A DNA stretch of 64,000 nt from Strongylocentrotus droebachiensis (taxonomy: Eukaryota; Echinodermata; Echinoidea; Camarodonta; Strongylocentrotidae), in assembly GCA_035222895.1 (NCBI GenBank), contig JAVYIG010001838.1, positions 124,001-188,000 of the forward strand. Reading direction: 5' to 3'. The notes beneath the pieces were generated by a model. It searched no databases. It was given only the letters and a program-made list of their open reading frames with translations, and was not told where the DNA came from. This document shows positions 1 through 10,307 of the stretch, piece after piece (within the stretch, counting starts at the first letter, position 1; every line of letters starts with the position of its first letter). Position numbers and translations under genes: made by a program.

Positions 1-1018
1 AATGACCTCCCCAAACCAACAGCGACGCGTCCGTGGTGACGGTCACAGAAGGGAGAGGAACTCGGCAGCGTTTGCCCTGAAGGAAGAAGGAACGACGAAG
101 CCAAGGACCTAGAAGACCCTTGACTCCGGACAACAGGGAGATCCACGACAATAAAAGAACTCACGCTCGGCTGAGAAAACTCCAACAGAAAGACTTGGAA
201 GGGACTCATCAAAAGTCGACAATCTGGAAGCATGCCGACTAGACTGGAGAGAAACCCTAGCCACTGAAGCCAACACTCGGCTTTCACCCGACGTGCACAT
301 CTCAGAGACCGAGCAGTCCTGACTATCGTCTCGACCCTGTCGAGCCTGGGACGAGCCAGCTGATGACGAATGTCCAGCTGAGCACCTAGGTAAGACGGCG
401 TGCGAGCCGGAACGAATTCTGAATTCTCCCAAAATATGCGAAATCCGAGATCTTGAGTCGTGCTGATCAGAATCTGCATATGATCCAACAGCATGACTGA
501 CGCCACGACTCTCGTGAAAATCCGAGGAGCAGGGCGCAAACCGAACAGGAGCGCTCTGTAACGGTAGAATTTGCCCAGGAAGGCAAAAACCCCACAAGAT
601 CCCGCGACCGCGGATGTATCGGCACATGAAAATAAGCGTTGCGAAGATCCAAAGAAACCGCGACGTCTGCGGGATTCAATGAAGAAAGGATGGTTGCCAG
701 ATGATCCATTCGGAAATGAACCTTTCCCAAATGAAGGTTAAACCGCTTCATGTTGAGAATCATTCTTAAAGAACCCGAGCACTTGGGAATCACGAACACC
801 GGCGACAAACAAAGACATGGGTGATCGTCTACTTCCTCTATTGCCCCCTTCTCTAACAGAGACACGAAATCGGAGGAAAAGTGACTCTGAAAAAGAGGGG
901 ACATGATCGGAGAGCGGCTCCGGAGGACGCCATTCGGAAGAGGTTCCACAAAATCTATGAAGAACCCTTCTCGTACCACCGACAGAACAAATGCGTCGCT
1001 GGTGATCTTCTCCCACAC
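1..1018 (-). pseudogene. DIRS-type reverse transcriptase/RNase H, frameshifted
   Basis: The protein would copy element RNA into DNA. From about 1018 down to 600 one frame carries the RT fingers and palm, including a proline-rich lead-in, DHPCLCLSPVFVIPKCSG, then SLRMILNMKRFN and DLRNAYFHVPIHP. Just after this (around 585-605) the conserved reading changes frame: the next conserved block, YRYRALLFGLRPAPRIFTRV, is found in another frame. RNase H sequence (TDAS...WGGH) appears at 1-45. The frame change and stops mean this copy is not expected to make an intact enzyme. A sequencing or assembly error at the frame change cannot be excluded. Confidence 0.75.
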
Positions 1019-1048
1019 CGGGAGAAATCTCTGGAGCCGCCCGCCGAC

Positions 1049-1834
1049 CTAAGACCCAAGCACTCGGGGGAAGCCATCACTAGAAAATGACTTCCCACCC
1101 CACGAAAGGGAGTCCGGGAAGATAGAAGAATCACGGTAAGAAGAAACTCGAGACGAAGGACGACCACGATCCTGGTATTCCTCCTCGGCCGGGTACCAGT
1201 CCTGAGGGCGGCCCTTAGACTGGCCGACGTTCTTACGAAAAGAACCCGAAATCTTCAAACTTTTCTTACGAGGTCTGGAGGAAGGAACCGGTTCTTGGAC
1301 ATCGCGAAAAGCAACGGACAGGTCTCGAGCCTGCTTCTCACCATCAATCTCGGCTTGCAGTAGAGTAGCGAAACTATCTCCACAAAGGCGGGAGCTGGCC
1401 ACTGGAATCTGCGGAAGCAGTCCTGGAATTTGATGCGGTCGAATGCCCAAATAAGTGAGCACAGCCTCCCGACGATACTTCTCGATGGAATGCGAAGTCA
1501 CCGCAAGCCGTGAGAAAAGATCAAACAACAAATTGTCACTTTTATCAAAAGGACCACGAGTCCCAAACTTCTTCCCCAAACGACTGGCCACCGCCACAAG
1601 TTTGGGAGAAACCCGTTTAGGACACAAATACAAATCCGCATTCTGAGGAACGAAAGCGTACTTGTCCACCTGCCGCTTAAGAAATCCCGTCGATGACGAC
1701 AAGTCTTCTGCGGCATTCACAAATTCTTCTTTGTGTAGAACAGGAAGAAACAGTCCCTGAAACGCTGAAGAGTCCGATTTAGAAGACAGGAAGCCCCGCC
1801 GATAACTCCGGGACGACACAAGAATCGGGCACAT
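1049..1834 (-). CDS. DIRS Gag-like ORF, 261 codons
   Basis: This open frame lies directly upstream of the RT on the same strand. It has no recognised enzymatic motif. The middle (about residues 50-165) is a mixed helical region with repeated basic residues; the C-terminal third is rich in Arg, Ser, Lys and Gly (SSRPRKKSLKISGSF, then a QSKGRPQDW segment). This fits a nucleic-acid-binding Gag-like protein and is the usual position of such a protein in DIRS elements. The function is inferred from position. The start codon is the first Met in the open frame and may not be the true one, because the ORF to its right (1960-2682) could belong to the same protein in a different frame. Confidence 0.5.
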   Translation of the reverse strand: MCPILVSSRSYRRGFLSSKSDSSAFQGLFLPVLHKEEFVNAAEDLSSSTGFLKRQVDKYAFVPQNADLYLCPKRVSPKLVAVASRLGKKFGTRGPFDKSDNLLFDLFSRLAVTSHSIEKYRREAVLTYLGIRPHQIPGLLPQIPVASSRLCGDSFATLLQAEIDGEKQARDLSVAFRDVQEPVPSSRPRKKSLKISGSFRKNVGQSKGRPQDWYPAEEEYQDRGRPSSRVSSYRDSSIFPDSLSWGGKSFSSDGFPRVLGS

Positions 1835-1959
1835 AATTGTGAAACAAGGCTAACGAATCCGCGCCAGAGACACAAACGGAAGTAGACGCATCATCCCCCG
1901 CAACTGAACCAGACGACTGAGCGATGGAACCAGTGTCCCAACGATCAACCGAGCCCCCC

Positions 1960-2682
1960 CTATCTTGACCAGATAAACAGGGACGATCCCCGCCTCTCGG
2001 AGCGCCCAACGAAGCGTGAGGCGGAGAAGCAAAAAAGAGCGGACCCCGGCTGAATACGACAACTCGAAACCCGCACCGGCGACTGCTCAGGCGAGATCGA
2101 TGCATCTTCGGAAAACTCCGAAAATAAATCAACCGCGATCGGATCCGAAAGTGAAGTAGGACGAACCGGAGGAGCCGACTCGGGCACCGAAGATCGAAAA
2201 GCGACAGCAAAAGCCCGCATCCAATCCGAAAATTCCGGCGGGGGTGGAGGCACCGACGGAGGGAGAGTAGCCACCAAAGGCGGACCCCGAGGAACCGCAA
2301 ACGGTGCCATAAAAACAGAGCGCGGATTCTTCGAAGGATAAACAAAATCCGAGGAAGAACCGGCCACCGCGTCCCGGGAACCCCGCCTCTTACGAGACGT
2401 AGCGGTAACGGAAAAGGCCGAAGAAACGGGACGGTTATCCGATAAAGGTCCGACGGTAGGAGTTCCCCGCAAACCGAATCGGGAAAACGGAACACGCACC
2501 GACGGAGAGGCGCGGTTAGTTGAAGCCCCAGGATCCGACTCGGATGCACGGGTATCCGGACCGAAATCCGGAACCGGCAAATCCGACAAAGGGACAGAAG
2601 AACCGAACGGAGACCGGTTCAAGTCCGGATCCACAGAAGCAACCCGAATATCCGTCGATGGATTTGTGCACCGACCAAACAA
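1960..2682 (-). CDS. DIRS Gag-like N-terminal ORF, Pro/Ser-rich, 240 codons
   Basis: This is a low-complexity, Pro-, Ser- and Arg-rich frame, including a PPSVPPPPPEF stretch around residue 140. It has no cysteine knuckle or enzyme motif. It starts inside the first of the two direct repeats at 2655-3161 and runs towards the Gag-like ORF at 1049-1834, overlapping other open frames. It is probably the 5' part of the element's structural gene, possibly separated from the next ORF by a frameshift. No host function is suggested by the sequence. Confidence 0.4.
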   Translation of the reverse strand: MFGRCTNPSTDIRVASVDPDLNRSPFGSSVPLSDLPVPDFGPDTRASESDPGASTNRASPSVRVPFSRFGLRGTPTVGPLSDNRPVSSAFSVTATSRKRRGSRDAVAGSSSDFVYPSKNPRSVFMAPFAVPRGPPLVATLPPSVPPPPPEFSDWMRAFAVAFRSSVPESAPPVRPTSLSDPIAVDLFSEFSEDASISPEQSPVRVSSCRIQPGSALFCFSASRFVGRSERRGSSLFIWSR

Positions 2683-2886
2683 AAGAACCGACGGAACAAT
2701 TGTTGGCGGTGCAGAACTAAGGCCCGTTCCACCCAGGATAAGAACCCTGGGTTTCCGGGAACCGTATTGAGGGGCGACGTATCGCCTTGCTCAACCATTC
2801 TCCTGGGCTTCCCTTGCCCGCATAAACGTCCACTGACGTTCGCATCCCCGGGGTTTGCGGTGTCACCACCGCTCCCGAGGGGCGTA
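2655..2886. repeat. Direct repeat, copy 1 (275-bp offset)
   Basis: A stretch of about 230 bp starting GTCGATGGATTTGTGCACC and ending near GAGGGGCGTA recurs almost unchanged 275 bp to the right. It contains short internal inverted words (CCCAGGATAAGAACCCTGGG; CGGTGTCACCACCG). It is probably a duplicated terminal or leader part of the DIRS-like element. Confidence 0.85.
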
Positions 2887-2929
2887 ACTAACGAAGACTT
2901 ATAACTGGAATCCTTCGTCTTCGTACCCG

Positions 2930-3161
2930 TCAATGGATTTGTGCACCGACCAAACAAAAGAACCGACGGCACAATTGTTGGCGGTGCAGAACTAAGGCCC
3001 GTTCCACCCAGGATAAGAACCCTGGGTTTCCGGGAACCGTATTGAGGGGCGACGTATCGCCTTGCTCAACCATTCTCCTGGGCTTCCCTTGCCCGCATAA
3101 ACGTCCACTGACGTTCGCATCCCCGGGGTTTGCGGTGTCACCACCGCTCCCGAGGGGCGTA
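2930..3161. repeat. Direct repeat, copy 2
   Basis: Second copy of the repeat at 2655-2886, with only a few differences (for example one A to C change in the AACCGACGG-ACAATTG region). The spacer before it and the sequence after it both contain GAATCCTTCGTCTTC, so the duplicated unit may be about 275 bp long. Confidence 0.85.
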
Positions 3162-3837
3162 CTTATTAATAGAATCCTTCGTCTTCTTTCTCGCGACAGA
3201 ACTTGATTTCTTCTTCGTGAAACCTGCTAAGAGAAAATAAGAACTGCGAGACATATTATAACCTGCGGGAAAGAAAATTAAACAAAGGGTACGAGCAATT
3301 ATCAACAAGAATTAAATAAACTACCAGTGACTAAAACACCCCACCGACTACCCCCGCACGCACCCGAGGCCTCGGAGGAGTGAGGACAGGCAAACACGAA
3401 AGCGGAAACGTAACAGTAGTCGGCAAGAAAACGTTCTAGAATACTGATAAATAAAAAATTCACGGAGTGAAACTACTCTCTAACGAACAGGAAATCGTAG
3501 AGAATATTATAAAAGGCGAAAATGCGAACCAAAAAGTGACTAAAAGAGGAAAAACTCTTCAACTTTTGGGAGCGATTTTTAGTGTAACTTATCCGTTCGG
3601 ATGCGAAGAGATAAGAGGAAGAGGTTACGTTGGCGGCGCTCGGACGCAAGGGTCACGGAGGGCGCCTTTGGGCGGGGGGGTATGAGCAATTTGGCGATGT
3701 GTTTTAAGTTTCGGTTATGCAATGTTGAGGTGCAACAATAGCAAAGTAGAATAGGTAGATACGTTGATTTATTGATGTAAATTATATTCGTGGCGCACAC
3801 GTGGAGCAGATGCAGATTCTGGAGAGTGTGGGGAAAA
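3162..3837. other. Upstream region of DPH5, no gene seen
   Basis: AT-rich between 3220 and 3600, then a short GC-rich stretch with a G run near 3670-3680. It probably includes the promoter and 5' UTR of DPH5, but I see no clear TATA box or other site that I would call. No coding exon is supported here. Confidence 0.4.
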
Positions 3838-6800
3838 ATGTTGTTTCTTATCGGTTTGGGCCTTGGTGATGTTAAAGATGTTACAGTAAAAGGATTGGAA
3901 GCCATCAAAAATGCCAAACGTGTTTATTTAGAAGCCTACACATCCATCTTAACCGTAGGCAAAGATGCATTGGTAAGTCCCGATCATCAGCGCGGTGCAG
4001 CGGTACGCTACGGCAACCTCGGCCAGGATGGGCCCGTAGCTAGACAACTGCGATGGAGTGGCCACCCGCACTCGTACTCGTAGTCGTACTCAGCCAATGT
4101 GTACAATCATTGCATTTGTACGTCACACAGTTAATCTGACGAATCTGATGATTTATGGGTTGACACCTTCTAATAATCTTAAACTTGATATTTCGTTCTG
4201 TAGGGAGATATGAGAACTCAACTTCGTAATTCTTGTCTGTTGCCTTTTTTGGACTGAAAGTGAAAGACATTCATTTTCATAATTTGACATGGCATTTTCG
4301 GACATACGGTACATGTATTCAAGTCCAAAGTTTTGTCTAACTCTAAATCTAACTCTAACTCTAACTTAAGTCAACTGGGAATGGGATGCCGTGAAAAAGG
4401 TCCATTAAAGGCATTATGGATCCGGGCTAACTCGGACTGGGGGACAACTCGGCCCAGCTGCAAAAACTGTCATTTTTTGTCATTTTACCCTAACTCTAAC
4501 CCTAACCCTAACTCTAACCCTAACCCTAACCCTAACCCTAACCCTAAACCTAACCCTAAACCTAACCTTAAACCTAAACATGCAAAAACTGACCGTTTTT
4601 GTACCTGGGCCGAGTTGTCCACTGGTCCGAGTTAGCCCGACTCCGGCATTATACATTGCAGCTCATTGACCTACAAAATATGAAAGTTTCGTACAAATAA
4701 TGTCTAGATCTATTGACCATCTCTACTACTATAGTACTAGCACTCTGACATTGTGACTAGGGCTAATTAACGTCTCATGTCTACTCAATATTGAATATTA
4801 GATAAGATCAAGGAGTAGGAGAAAGGCAAATTATTAATTTTTTCCACTACGTGTGCACTCTCTTTCTCATGACAGGAGCAGTATTATGGACGGGAGATCA
4901 TTTTAGCCGACCGTGACCTGGTTGAACAAGGGTCGGATGAGATCTTTGAGGATGCAAGGACGGAAGACATAGCATTCTTGGTTGTCGGTGATCCATTTGG
5001 GTAAGACCTCAAATGCACTCCAATCTATAAGGCCACTTAAAAAAATATACATGTTTAGCGTCCCCGCCCGCTTCCTTTTTGGGGGCCGCCTCCTATTTTT
5101 ATTTTTTTGTTGTTGAATTTTGTTGAATTTTTTTTTTTAAAGAAAAAAAACATGAAAAACACTGCTAAAACAGATTTATTTCTGATTTAAAAAAAAAAAA
5201 AAAAATGTCAGTGGCCATTTTGAAAAATAGCCCGACTGTCAGGGAGAATGTACTGAGCGGCCATTTTGAAAGAAAAAAGAAAAAAAGGGCCTCCTCCTTC
5301 CTATTTTTCAAAAAAAAAAGGACGCTAAACATTTTTTATTTTTTATTTGGCCTAATTATTGTTTAAAATTCATATTCATGCCCCTCCCCTGTTTCATAGA
5401 CGCAGGCTATGTTACAGTGGAAAACTCTGCGTCCCTCTGATAGGATGTTGAATGAAGGCCCTGTGTTGAGGAGATCGATATACCGGTACAACCTTTGCAC
5501 CTTAAGAACCCACTGCACTAGGGGGAAACCCCAGGGGGTTGACTCCCAACATGACTAGCTATGCACCCGCGTCCAGAAAAAGTGGCGAAAGGGTGTCTTT
5601 TTCAGCTTTACGGCGACTTCGATGTTTTCCTTAAAAAGGGGTGTTTTTCAAGCACAGGTCGCACAAAAATAAAAAAGGGTACCTTTTCATATTCACAGGT
5701 TCGGCGTCGTCTACTTTTTCCTTAAAAGAGGGTGTTTTTCAAGCACTGATCGCACAAAAACCAAAAGAAGGGTACCTTTTCAGGAGCACAGGTTTCAACG
5801 TTTTCTTAGGAAAGGGTCATTTCAGAAAAAGTGTGATACGCCATTAGGGTCCATTTCAGATGTTGATGGACACGGGTGGGTAACATTTGTGTATCAGAGT
5901 GACCCCTCGGGGGGGGGGGGGGGAACTCTGGTGTAGTGGTCCAGCCTGCACACCTCTTATCTGTTATATCAGGAGGAGAGACCAGAGGGTAAAGTTTAAG
6001 TTATAGTTATTCAGTTCGCTTTTTGCCTCCCAGGTACAGGTGACACCAGAAACTTACTACTAGTACTACTAATAATGATATTATAGAAATATGTAACAGA
6101 TCTGCTTGTTTCAAATGTATACTTTTACCTGGTGCATTCCATTTATTACAAAAATACATTGTAGTAAAATGAAGAAAAACAAGTTATAGAAAGCTGATGT
6201 AAGCTATGATTGACACCCCCAAGCCACATACAGATGTTGGCTTTGTCATGTCTATACAACTTGAATTTTGGTCCCTGCAATATGAGAACAGTATGTTGGG
6301 AGGTTGCTGCACAGATAACATAAAGATGAGAAAATAGACATTTTGATAATTTCTCATCTGGGTCTTTTTGCAGGGCGACTACACACACAGACCTCGTTCT
6401 GAGAGCGAAACAGGAAGGGATTGAGTACAAGGTTATCCACAATGCTTCCATCATGAATGCGATAGGTTGCTGTGGCTTACAGGTGAGTATTTGAACTTGG
6501 GACACTGGAAATAGGCAGAGACAGGTGGCATTTTCCTAGTTTTTTTTCTCACCCTTGTACATTGAAAACTTTTAAGCAGTGGGTACTATAAAATAGCCCC
6601 ATGACCGAAAAGGAGCCTCTCCATTATAGAAAGTAGCCTCTGTTGAAAAAAAAGAAAAAATTATAACTACCAGGACATAATACAAAGCTGATGAGCTTAT
6701 TTCATGAGTCGGCAAGTCGAGTGAAATATTCTCAAAGCAAATTCGATATACACTTGTGTCCCACTAAAGAAAAGCAATTCAATATTATTATTATTATTTG

Positions 6801-9461
6801 TATGAAACCTAATATCTCAAGCTCAATCCTAATGTCTTTTGTATTAATTTGCACATTACCGTAAACACACAGATGAAAAAAATATTTTGTCCTTACCCAA
6901 GTATTTTGCAAGGGATGCATGCAGACATCCATTTTCATAGCCTGTGCGTATCTTAACGCATATTCACCTTTTTATTGTTTATGATTGACAGCTCTACAAC
7001 TATGGGGAGACCATCTCGATAGTGTTCTGGACCGACACCTGGAAACCGGATAGTTACTATGATAAGATAGCATCTAACAGATCAAGAGGTCTTCACACAC
7101 TGTGCCTTCTAGACATCAAAATGAAGGAGCAGAGTGTAGAAAACCTTATCAAGTGAGTACTCTACTTTTTTCAGAGATATTTTGGATAAAACGTACAGTC
7201 AAACCTGCTTTAGTGACCAACTGTCAACAAAGACCACATTTTGTGTTTCCATTGGGCAGTCACTGTAGACAGGTTTGACTGTATCAGTTGAATTATATCC
7301 CACTCGTATGATTAATATTTTTATTCATAAAAAAGGGGGAGGGTCAGTCAGCGTCAGGGGGGTACTTGTGCTTCTCTTCCTCTAATTAGAGAAACAAAAA
7401 AAGAAAAGACACAAGAGGAGAGAGAAATAGGAGAGGGAGAATGGTGATTGGACCCCTTTCCGCACCCTTATTATTAGTTATTGGCCTTGTGAATTTGTAC
7501 TTCAATACCGATGACCTCCACCATCAGGGACATCTATACACAGAGCTTGGCCAACTTGGTTTCAGTTAGTGACAACATGGCGCATATTCTTAGGTTTTAT
7601 GCTTGCCCAACAAAGCAGTATTCGCCATATTGTGCCCAACTTTGAACCAGGTTGGCCAAATGAGGAGACGTGATGGCTCAGTGGTAGAGCAGTGGTCTCG
7701 TAACTAGGAGGTCCAGGGTTCAAAACCAAGTTGATGCGCGAGTGCACTTTAGTAAGGCATTGATCCTCATTACCAAGTCCCTCAGAGAGGACTTAAAGTC
7801 ATCGGTCCCCTGGTTGCTTAATTACAAGCATACACATGCTTTCATAGCAGTCAGGTAAACAAACAAACAAACAAACAAACCACTCCTAAAATTTACTATG
7901 AAGGTTACAAGATTACACATGCTTTCTTAGAGGTCAGGTAAAACAAACCATCAAACCAAAACTTTCCTAATCAATAGCACTGTCCACCATGATACCAGTG
8001 GTCCCCCCTCTATAGTTGAACCCATGCCATGCCACTGATGGGATCACCGGAATCACCGGAATATCAAACGTTTCTTATTTCTTGTCTCTAGAGGGCGTAA
8101 GATCTTCGAGCCACCACGCTTCCTCACGGTACCACAGGCTGCGTCTCAACTTCTTGAAATCCCAGACAGGAGGAAAGAAAGGGGAGACGACTACACAGGT
8201 AAATCCTCAGTCTCTTGGTGTCAAGGCTTGGTCAGATATGACCCCGTTAAATCCCCCCCACCCCCATTAATTTTTTTTTTTTTAAATCACATTTTTAAAA
8301 CATTCAAATGAATGGCAACAAAGGTCCTGAGCTCTGTCTTTTAAGATACAGAAATGTGATGCATATTACACTTGATGTCATCATAAAAAAACCTGCCACG
8401 GTTTTACCGTATCATATCTGAATGAGACCTTACTAACAGATTTTTGGTGTATCTGCTTTTAAAAACGTGTGATGTAGATAGTAAGATCAAAACAGTGATA
8501 TTTGTGTGTGTTACCTCTGTCAAGCCGCCTAATCGACCCCACACCAGCCCCACTCCAACTCCAAACTGACCATCTCTTGACCATTTATGGTAATGTAACG
8601 TTTGGTTCAGTCTGTTGTCGGTCTCTTTGGTGTGCCTGGATATGGGGGGGGGGGGGGGGAGAGGGTTGCCGTACTGCATATTCTGTTATAAACAAAGAAT
8701 AAGAACAACATAATATCATACGTGTACAAGTGTCAGCAATAGTTTGTGCTAGATTGCCAGTCCCCATTATTATACCCAAGCATTTAATTTGTTTAAATTT
8801 ATTGCAAGGAAATAATGAGATTGCATGTTTTTTTACATAAAACTAGGGAAAGTAACCCCAGCAATTTTCACTGCAAGGATTTTGAAAATTTATTGCTGCG
8901 TCAGTTGTGCTTCAACCATTTAGTTTAGCATGAAAATTTAGCCAATCTCAATGACTCATAAAAAATTCATGACCATTTCATTTTCGTAAAATGTGGTGGT
9001 TTTGCTTCATTCAGTACTATTGATTCAATGTTGCCCGAGCTCTTATGATGCCTTCGTGAAGATTCCTCAGAACATTTAAAAATATATATTTTATTTAAAA
9101 AGTTTTTACAACCTTCTCTGTTGAGCTATTTTCTATGTAAGCTTGCATATTCAACTTTGTTGCTCCTTGATCAAAAGTTTGGGGTATATTAGTATTAAGA
9201 ATTATATTTCCTCATCAAAAAATGTTCTCTTTCATAACAGCTTACACAGAAGACACAATTTGCATAGGGGTTGCCAGAGTCGGTTCTGACACCCAGCAGA
9301 TTGTATCTGGAACGTTACGAGAGCTGACCTCCGTCGACCTCGGAGATCCTCTGCACTCATTGGTTATCGCTGGTCACATGCATCCAGTCGAGCTAGAGAT
9401 GCTCAAGCAGTTTGCTGTTACCCCTTCTATTTTCGATGCATTGCTTGCGGAAAGCAGATAG
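3838..9461 (+). CDS. DPH5: Diphthine methyl ester synthase, 6 coding exons, complete
   Basis: The enzyme uses S-adenosylmethionine to methylate the modified histidine of elongation factor 2 during diphthamide synthesis, in the cytosol. Coding exons: 3838-3972, 4876-5000, 6374-6482, 6992-7152, 8092-8198, 9241-9461. All junctions have GT-AG ends and keep frame, giving 858 nt or 285 residues plus TAG, the usual animal length. Residues 1-11 ([11 protein letters not shown]) form the conserved start of the methylase fold. VVGDPFGATTH (about 81-91), [15 protein letters not shown] and [13 protein letters not shown] are family signature blocks. The start at 3838 matches the family N terminus exactly; an upstream in-frame ATG at 3790 is not needed. 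Convergent neighbour: SLC30A7. Very high similarity to animal DPH5 is from memory of the family, not a search. Confidence 0.97.
4418..4644. mobile_element. MITE with 8-bp target duplication carrying telomere-like repeats
   Basis: The left end GGATCCGGGCTAACTCGGAC and the reverse complement of the right end GGAGTCGGGCTAACTCGGAC match as inverted repeats, and the match continues into GACAACTCGGCCCAG. Both ends are flanked by GGCATTAT (4410-4417 and 4645-4652), an 8-bp duplication. The interior holds the (CCCTAA)n array. There is no coding capacity, so it is non-autonomous. The 8-bp duplication fits hAT among other superfamilies. Confidence 0.85.
4487..4580 (+). repeat. Interstitial telomere-like (CCCTAA)n array
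   Basis: About 15 hexamer units of CCCTAA (complement TTAGGG), mixed with CTCTAA and CCTAAA variants. It lies inside the MITE at 4418-4644, so it was probably moved as cargo or grew inside the element and was not left by a chromosome end. Confidence 0.9.
5001..6373 (+). other. DPH5 intron 2
   Basis: Contains A- and T-rich homopolymer stretches (5100-5340), a degenerate tandem repeat at 5590-5835 and a G run at about 5910-5924. No coding exon is supported. Confidence 0.75.
5590..5835 (+). repeat. Degenerate tandem repeat related to GGGTGTTTTTCA/GGTACCTTTTCA
   Basis: Units such as GGGTGTTTTTCAAGCAC, GTCGCACAAAAA and GGGTACCTTTTCA alternate several times (for example at 5640, 5730 and 5770). 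It resembles the complement of the GGGGCAC/AAAAGG repeats at 45100-45985. Confidence 0.6.
7196..7281. mobile_element. Short palindromic MITE, TA-flanked
   Basis: The ends CAGTCAAACCTG and CAGGTTTGACTG are inverted copies, flanked by TA on each side. Other members of the family are at 14375-14512 and 19042-19198. TA duplication suggests a Tc1/mariner-mobilised family. Confidence 0.75.
7666..7882 (+). mobile_element. tRNA-derived SINE in DPH5 intron 4
   Basis: The head has a Pol III A-box-like TGGCTCAGTGG at 7674 and a B-box-like GGTCCAGGGTTCAAAACC. A unique body and a (CAAA)n tail (7855-7880) follow. An antisense copy lies at 55655-55860 and a partial one at 56205-56290, so it is a dispersed family. 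The tRNA-like part does not fold as a full tRNA with acceptor stem, so it is not called a tRNA gene. A second tail-like segment follows at 7905-7945. Confidence 0.8.
8199..9240 (+). other. DPH5 intron 5
   Basis: AT-rich, with a run of about 13 G at 8646-8659. I see no coding exon or bounded repeat in it. Confidence 0.7.
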
Positions 9462-10030
9462 CACTGGTTTATGTGTTTGTCGCTGTCTTCATGTCTCTCT
9501 CTTTCTCTCTCTCTCTCTATCTCTGTCTTTCCCTCCCATTAATTTTCTCTTTCCTTATACCTGTATTTCTATATCCTCCTTTCTTGAATCCTTTTTCCTC
9601 CATGTCTTTCCTTTCTCCTTCTTTCTCAATCTCTCTCTAGCACTGCCTGTCTGTGTCTGTCTGTTCTCCTATGTCTCTGTCTCTTCTCTCTATCTCTCTT
9701 ATCTCTATCTCTCTCCTCTCTATCTCTCTCTCTCCTCTACTCTCCCTCTCTCTCTCACTCTTTCTCTCTCTTTAATACTGTCTGCTATGCGATGTTTCAT
9801 AATAATGTACTTGAGAAGTGTATACATGTATTTATGTTAAGTAGTTCACTTATGTAATGGTTATTTGATTACCTAGTTAAAACATGTACCGTAACAAGAG
9901 ATTCAATCTATTGTGAGGTTAGGTATTAGAATCATATTGGATATGTATTGGGACAATTAATCTAGGCTTGTCTACATGTAGCTGGCATCTACTCAGAGTG
10001 GGCAGAAAACTTGGAATAAATCACGACGTC
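9462..10030 (+). other. Likely DPH5 3' UTR with CT-rich tract
   Basis: Directly after the TAG stop is a 290-bp CT-rich microsatellite tract (about 9490-9775), then AT-rich sequence. An AATAAA hexamer at 10015-10020 is a candidate polyadenylation signal. The UTR end is inferred only. Confidence 0.5.
9490..9775 (+). repeat. (CT)n-rich simple repeat
   Basis: Runs of CTCTCT, TCTCTG and CTTTCT. The open frame through it reads only Ser/Leu/Tyr-rich low-complexity protein and is not a gene. Confidence 0.9.
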
Positions 10031-10307
10031 AAGAATTAAGATGTACCGGTATATGCAAAACTTGATCAAGTTCATTAACTTAAAAAATAGAGACACTTCA
10101 TGATGTATTGGATGTTTTATTCACTCTCATAAGAAAGCTTTTTTTTAATACAAATTGTGATGAGCTTGTCTAAAGTTTGTCCTAACCTAGCAATAGCATA
10201 TGTATGCTTAATTTGCAGAATTTACCAAATTTTTACTAGGTAAGCAATTAAGAAAATTCCAGATTTCAATTTATGGGTAAATGCATGATCTGCTGTATTC
10301 TTTTGTT

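Larger units (their letters stand above)
1..3161 (-). mobile_element. DIRS-like retrotransposon, decayed, cut by left window edge
   Basis: Reading on the minus strand from about 2680 down to 1 are a Pro/Ser-rich Gag-like region, a basic Gag-like region, a reverse transcriptase and the start of RNase H. The RT motif LDLRNAYFHVPIHP (about 615-665) and a later frame with FYRYRALLFGLRPAPRIF are typical of the DIRS order. At the very edge the minus strand reads TDASLLVWGGH, an RNase H start. DIRS elements normally go on to a tyrosine recombinase, which would lie left of base 1 and is not visible. Base composition is clearly more GC-rich than the neighbouring DNA. The upstream direct repeats at 2655-3161 probably belong to its 5' region, but the outer boundary is not fixed. 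Confidence 0.75.
3973..4875 (+). other. DPH5 intron 1
   Basis: Contains the telomere-repeat MITE at 4418-4644 and a degenerate run of TCTAAC/CTCTAA units at 4333-4372 just before it. The remaining sequence is AT-rich without coding signs. Confidence 0.8.

Noticed and set aside
3790-3837. Upstream in-frame ATG extending DPH5 by 16 codons
   Set aside because: The conserved family N terminus starts at 3838 ([11 protein letters not shown]). The extension has no family match.
4333-4635. A 100-codon frame of SNSN/PNPN repeats
   Set aside because: It is translation of telomere-like and CTCTAA repeats within an intron.
7680-7752. tRNA gene
   Set aside because: It has A- and B-box-like sequences but no convincing acceptor or anticodon stem, and the same head occurs with a common body and tail elsewhere, so it is a SINE head.
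9412-9840. A 142-codon Leu/Ser/Tyr-rich frame
   Set aside because: It reads through the CT-rich tract after the DPH5 stop in another frame. The same argument applies to the CT frames at 20333-20559 and the GA frames at 25024-25433.
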